A DNA stretch of 64,000 nt. Source: an uncultured Chitinophaga sp. (lineage in GTDB: Bacteria; Bacteroidota; Bacteroidia; Cytophagales; Cyclobacteriaceae). Where the stretch lies: assembly GCA_902168205.1 (NCBI GenBank), contig CABHOK010000007.1, positions 186,001 to 250,000 on the forward strand. Reading direction: 5' to 3'. This document shows, piece after piece, positions 62,477-64,000 of this stretch (position 1 is its first letter; each line of letters begins with the position of its first letter). Under the pieces are notes generated by a model. It saw only the letters and a program-made list of their open reading frames with translations. It made no database searches and had not been told where the DNA came from. The position numbers and the translations under genes were made by a program.

Positions 62477-63050
62477 AATTGTTTTTAGTTGTTGATTGAT
62501 GTATAACTTCACCATTAGCACTCAACCACAATGAATTCAATTCTTCGACACTGAAGCTTATGGATTGATTGCCCTTAAAATATTCGTGGATAAAACTGAT
62601 TACCTCCTGCTGAACAGGAGTTCCAGAGAATTCCGGACGTTGTTGAACTAGTCTCCTAATCTTTTCTACGTAAGTCGCCTTGTCTTTTTTCTTTGATGCC
62701 AGATACATGAACACTTCCTCAAGGGCATCCATCAAATCCACACCAGCAGAGTCTGCACGGTTTGCTGCAAGCAGTTCCTCGGGCTGAGATTCAAAACTCA
62801 GCTCTTCGGAAGACGCGATACTTTGTTTTGTTGGAATTTGCTTCCGGACGGAAGTTGAGATACTTCCCATGAACTTACCTTGCGGTAGATTACTTTTAGA
62901 AATGTCAGGCTTTGCTTTAGAGGCAGGCTCGCCTTTAAGCTTCTGAAGGATGTCCCTCGAATAAAAGATTGCAACTGTTATGACGTAGTATCCGGCCGCT
63001 AAGCATCCGACTGCAAACAGATACTCTTGCCAAGAAATAGATTTGAACAT
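62466..63050 (-). CDS. Unknown membrane-anchored protein in the TraD position
   Basis: This 194-residue protein has one membrane helix at the N-terminus (EYLFAVGCLAAGYYVITVAIF), a linker rich in Ser, Pro and Lys, and a helical C-terminus (EEVFMYLASKKKDKATYVEK). No family was recognised. It is the first gene of the transfer operon inside the window, and its start lies just downstream of a hairpin that contains the GGAGG. Confidence 0.72.
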   Translation of the reverse strand: MFKSISWQEYLFAVGCLAAGYYVITVAIFYSRDILQKLKGEPASKAKPDISKSNLPQGKFMGSISTSVRKQIPTKQSIASSEELSFESQPEELLAANRADSAGVDLMDALEEVFMYLASKKKDKATYVEKIRRLVQQRPEFSGTPVQQEVISFIHEYFKGNQSISFSVEELNSLWLSANGEVIHQSTTKNNYEK

Positions 63051-63053
63051 ATG

Positions 63054-63078
63054 ACCTCCGTTTTTGCGTTACGGAGGT
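63054..63078 (-). promoter_or_regulatory. RBS-sequestering hairpin in front of the tra operon
   Basis: On the - strand the leader reads ACCTCCGT-loop-ACGGAGGT, then CAT ATG. The 8-bp perfect stem (63054-63061 with 63071-63078, 9-nt loop) contains GGAGG, which is the Shine-Dalgarno of the ATG at 63050. Pairing would hide the ribosome site and repress the first gene. Alternatively the GGAGG copy could be a chance feature. Confidence 0.6.
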
Positions 63079-63147
63079 AAAGGTGTGATCCGTCAAAAGG
63101 AAATGATACACAGTTGGGTCACAGGTGGGGAAGATTTTCCGAGCTTT

Positions 63148-64000
63148 TTAGATTAAACCTTGACCTTTAGACTTATCCCATTCTTTTATAATGTGCTTAC
63201 GGAATTGGTCATCATTTGCATGCTCCAAAACAATCACTTGTGGCCGAACACCATATTCTTTTTCAATGAGATTAACTTCCTCATCAATCACCCGAAATAT
63301 TTTACGCACCTGCTCAATATTGTCGTCATACATAACTTGATCCTCTTGCTCCATCTGGTCTTTCGAAGCCGTCTTTGGAAAATAGACTTGGCTAGGTTGA
63401 TCAAACATGAGAAAAGTCGGAATCATCGATTTTTTTCTTGAAGACGAAAGATGAAGAAATGAAAGAAATATAGACAGGTGGCAGGCAAGCCAATTCGCGC
63501 CACTACCCATTTCGTCCAGTCGAATCTTTTCGTTATTGTGCAAATGGTAAAAACTTAGATCCTTTAGATCAAAAAAGAAATTGATCGGTTTAAGCTCATC
63601 TTCAAAGTCTAACTTGTTCGCGATTCTGTCCATATTCCTTTTCAAAAGATCTTCGGATGATGAATAAAACTCATCGAGATTATATTTCTTCAACTTTTCC
63701 ATGATTGAAGAAAGTTCTGTTCTCAAATCATTCATTAATGCACGCTCCCCTCCATTGACATTTTCGTTCAAATAGTTTCTAATGGACGATTCGATCACAC
63801 CCCTTTGGAATATAATCTCTTCGCGCTTATTTTTTCCCTCCATAAACTTCTCATCAATTACCGTCAGCTGCTTGATATTTCTACTTAATCGAGCAATGTC
63901 AGAATCCACAACCCGTTTTCTTCCTTTCAAATCATTAATCGTAACAGAATTATCCTTACTATAACCGTGCACCTTTGTCAGTTCGTCAACCAACTTTGCT
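63148..64000 (-). CDS. DUF3732-domain ATPase, C-terminal part (possible ABC-three-component defence protein)
   Basis: The frame is open at the right edge, so the N-terminus is missing. The visible 283 residues have a coiled-coil-like start (DSDIARLSRNIKQLTV), a signature region LDEMGSGANWLACHLSIFLS and a Walker-B-like FLMFDQPSQVYFP, the hallmark of DUF3732 ATPases. This family belongs to ABC-three-component systems associated with defence; the other components would lie outside the window. A 97-bp gap separates it from the tra operon. Confidence 0.88.
   Translation of the reverse strand, partial: AKLVDELTKVHGYSKDNSVTINDLKGRKRVVDSDIARLSRNIKQLTVIDEKFMEGKNKREEIIFQRGVIESSIRNYLNENVNGGERALMNDLRTELSSIMEKLKKYNLDEFYSSSEDLLKRNMDRIANKLDFEDELKPINFFFDLKDLSFYHLHNNEKIRLDEMGSGANWLACHLSIFLSFLHLSSSRKKSMIPTFLMFDQPSQVYFPKTASKDQMEQEDQVMYDDNIEQVRKIFRVIDEEVNLIEKEYGVRPQVIVLEHANDDQFRKHIIKEWDKSKGQGLI

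Noticed and set aside
63094-63135. GTCAAAAGGAAA near 63 kb as a third copy of the structured element
   Set aside because: Only about 12 nt match and the 3' half (CCGTTTAT...CTTTTG) is missing, although a weak hairpin exists.
1-64000. CRISPR arrays, tRNA, rRNA, integrase, insertion sequences
   Set aside because: No regular spacer repeats, no cloverleaf or rRNA motif, and no transposase or integrase motif were found.

Overview
This window looks like part of a Bacteroidota genome, probably Cytophagales or Sphingobacteriia-like (inferred, not proven). It is a large heavy-metal resistance island joined to the transfer operon of a Bacteroidetes-type integrative conjugative element (ICE). The lineage signs are the TraE/F/G/I/J/K/M/N transfer genes with DUF4133 and DUF4134 members, the small HYC_CC_PP and DUF6660 cysteine-rich proteins that accompany metal pumps in this phylum, DUF3347, DUF2911 and DUF3703 proteins, and operons with many 1-4 bp overlaps and few clear Shine-Dalgarno sites. 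No tRNA, rRNA, CRISPR array, integrase, relaxase or replication gene was seen.

Layout. (1) 1-2.5 kb, + strand: the end of a Cu(I) P-type ATPase, a frameshifted flavin/2Fe-2S reductase and two small HMA metal-binding proteins, closed by a strong terminator. (2) 2.6-13.6 kb, + strand: a tightly packed run encoding a secreted beta-flower-type protein, an ATP-cone/PD-(D/E)XK nuclease, a Ca2+-type P-ATPase, an SRPBCC protein fused to a secreted-type domain, a membrane protein, an AMP phosphorylase, a PRPP synthetase-like enzyme and a CusA-type RND pump split into two genes. (3) 13.7-33.8 kb, + strand: the main copper/silver region. It holds a second split CusA, TolC, two CusB-like adaptors, a multicopper oxidase flanked by two DUF3347 proteins, a CopB-type (CPH) ATPase, an AraC-family regulator, two DUF305 proteins, a Met/His-rich outer-membrane barrel and a further HMA protein. 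(4) 33.8-44.1 kb, - strand: a Czc-type zinc/cobalt/cadmium operon with CzcA carrying an extra C-terminal domain, CzcC, CzcB, HXXEE, DUF3703, a NicO/RcnA-like transporter and a P1B-2 ATPase. (5) 44.2-52.1 kb: accessory DNA with a RadC-like JAB protein, an XRE-regulator pair, an Abi_C protein, small unknown genes, a secreted beta-propeller, an ArdC-type antirestriction protein and a stand-alone ABC-type ATPase. (6) 52.1-63.05 kb, - strand: the conjugation operon. (7) 63.1-64 kb: the C-terminal part of a DUF3732 ATPase running off the window.

How it works together. Copper would be caught by HMA and HMBD modules, oxidised in the periplasm by the multicopper oxidase, and expelled by the P-type ATPases (cytosol to periplasm) and the split Cus pumps with adaptors and TolC (periplasm to outside). 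The Czc operon does the same for divalent zinc-like ions. The transfer genes would move the island between cells, with ArdC protecting incoming DNA and the Abi and ATPase genes acting as defence cargo.

Most unusual points: both CusA copies are split at the same place after TM4; the same secreted-type domain is fused to two unrelated proteins, an SRPBCC domain and CzcA; two ICE genes share an upstream structured element whose stem shows a compensatory base change; and an adenylate-metabolism module is translationally coupled to a metal pump.
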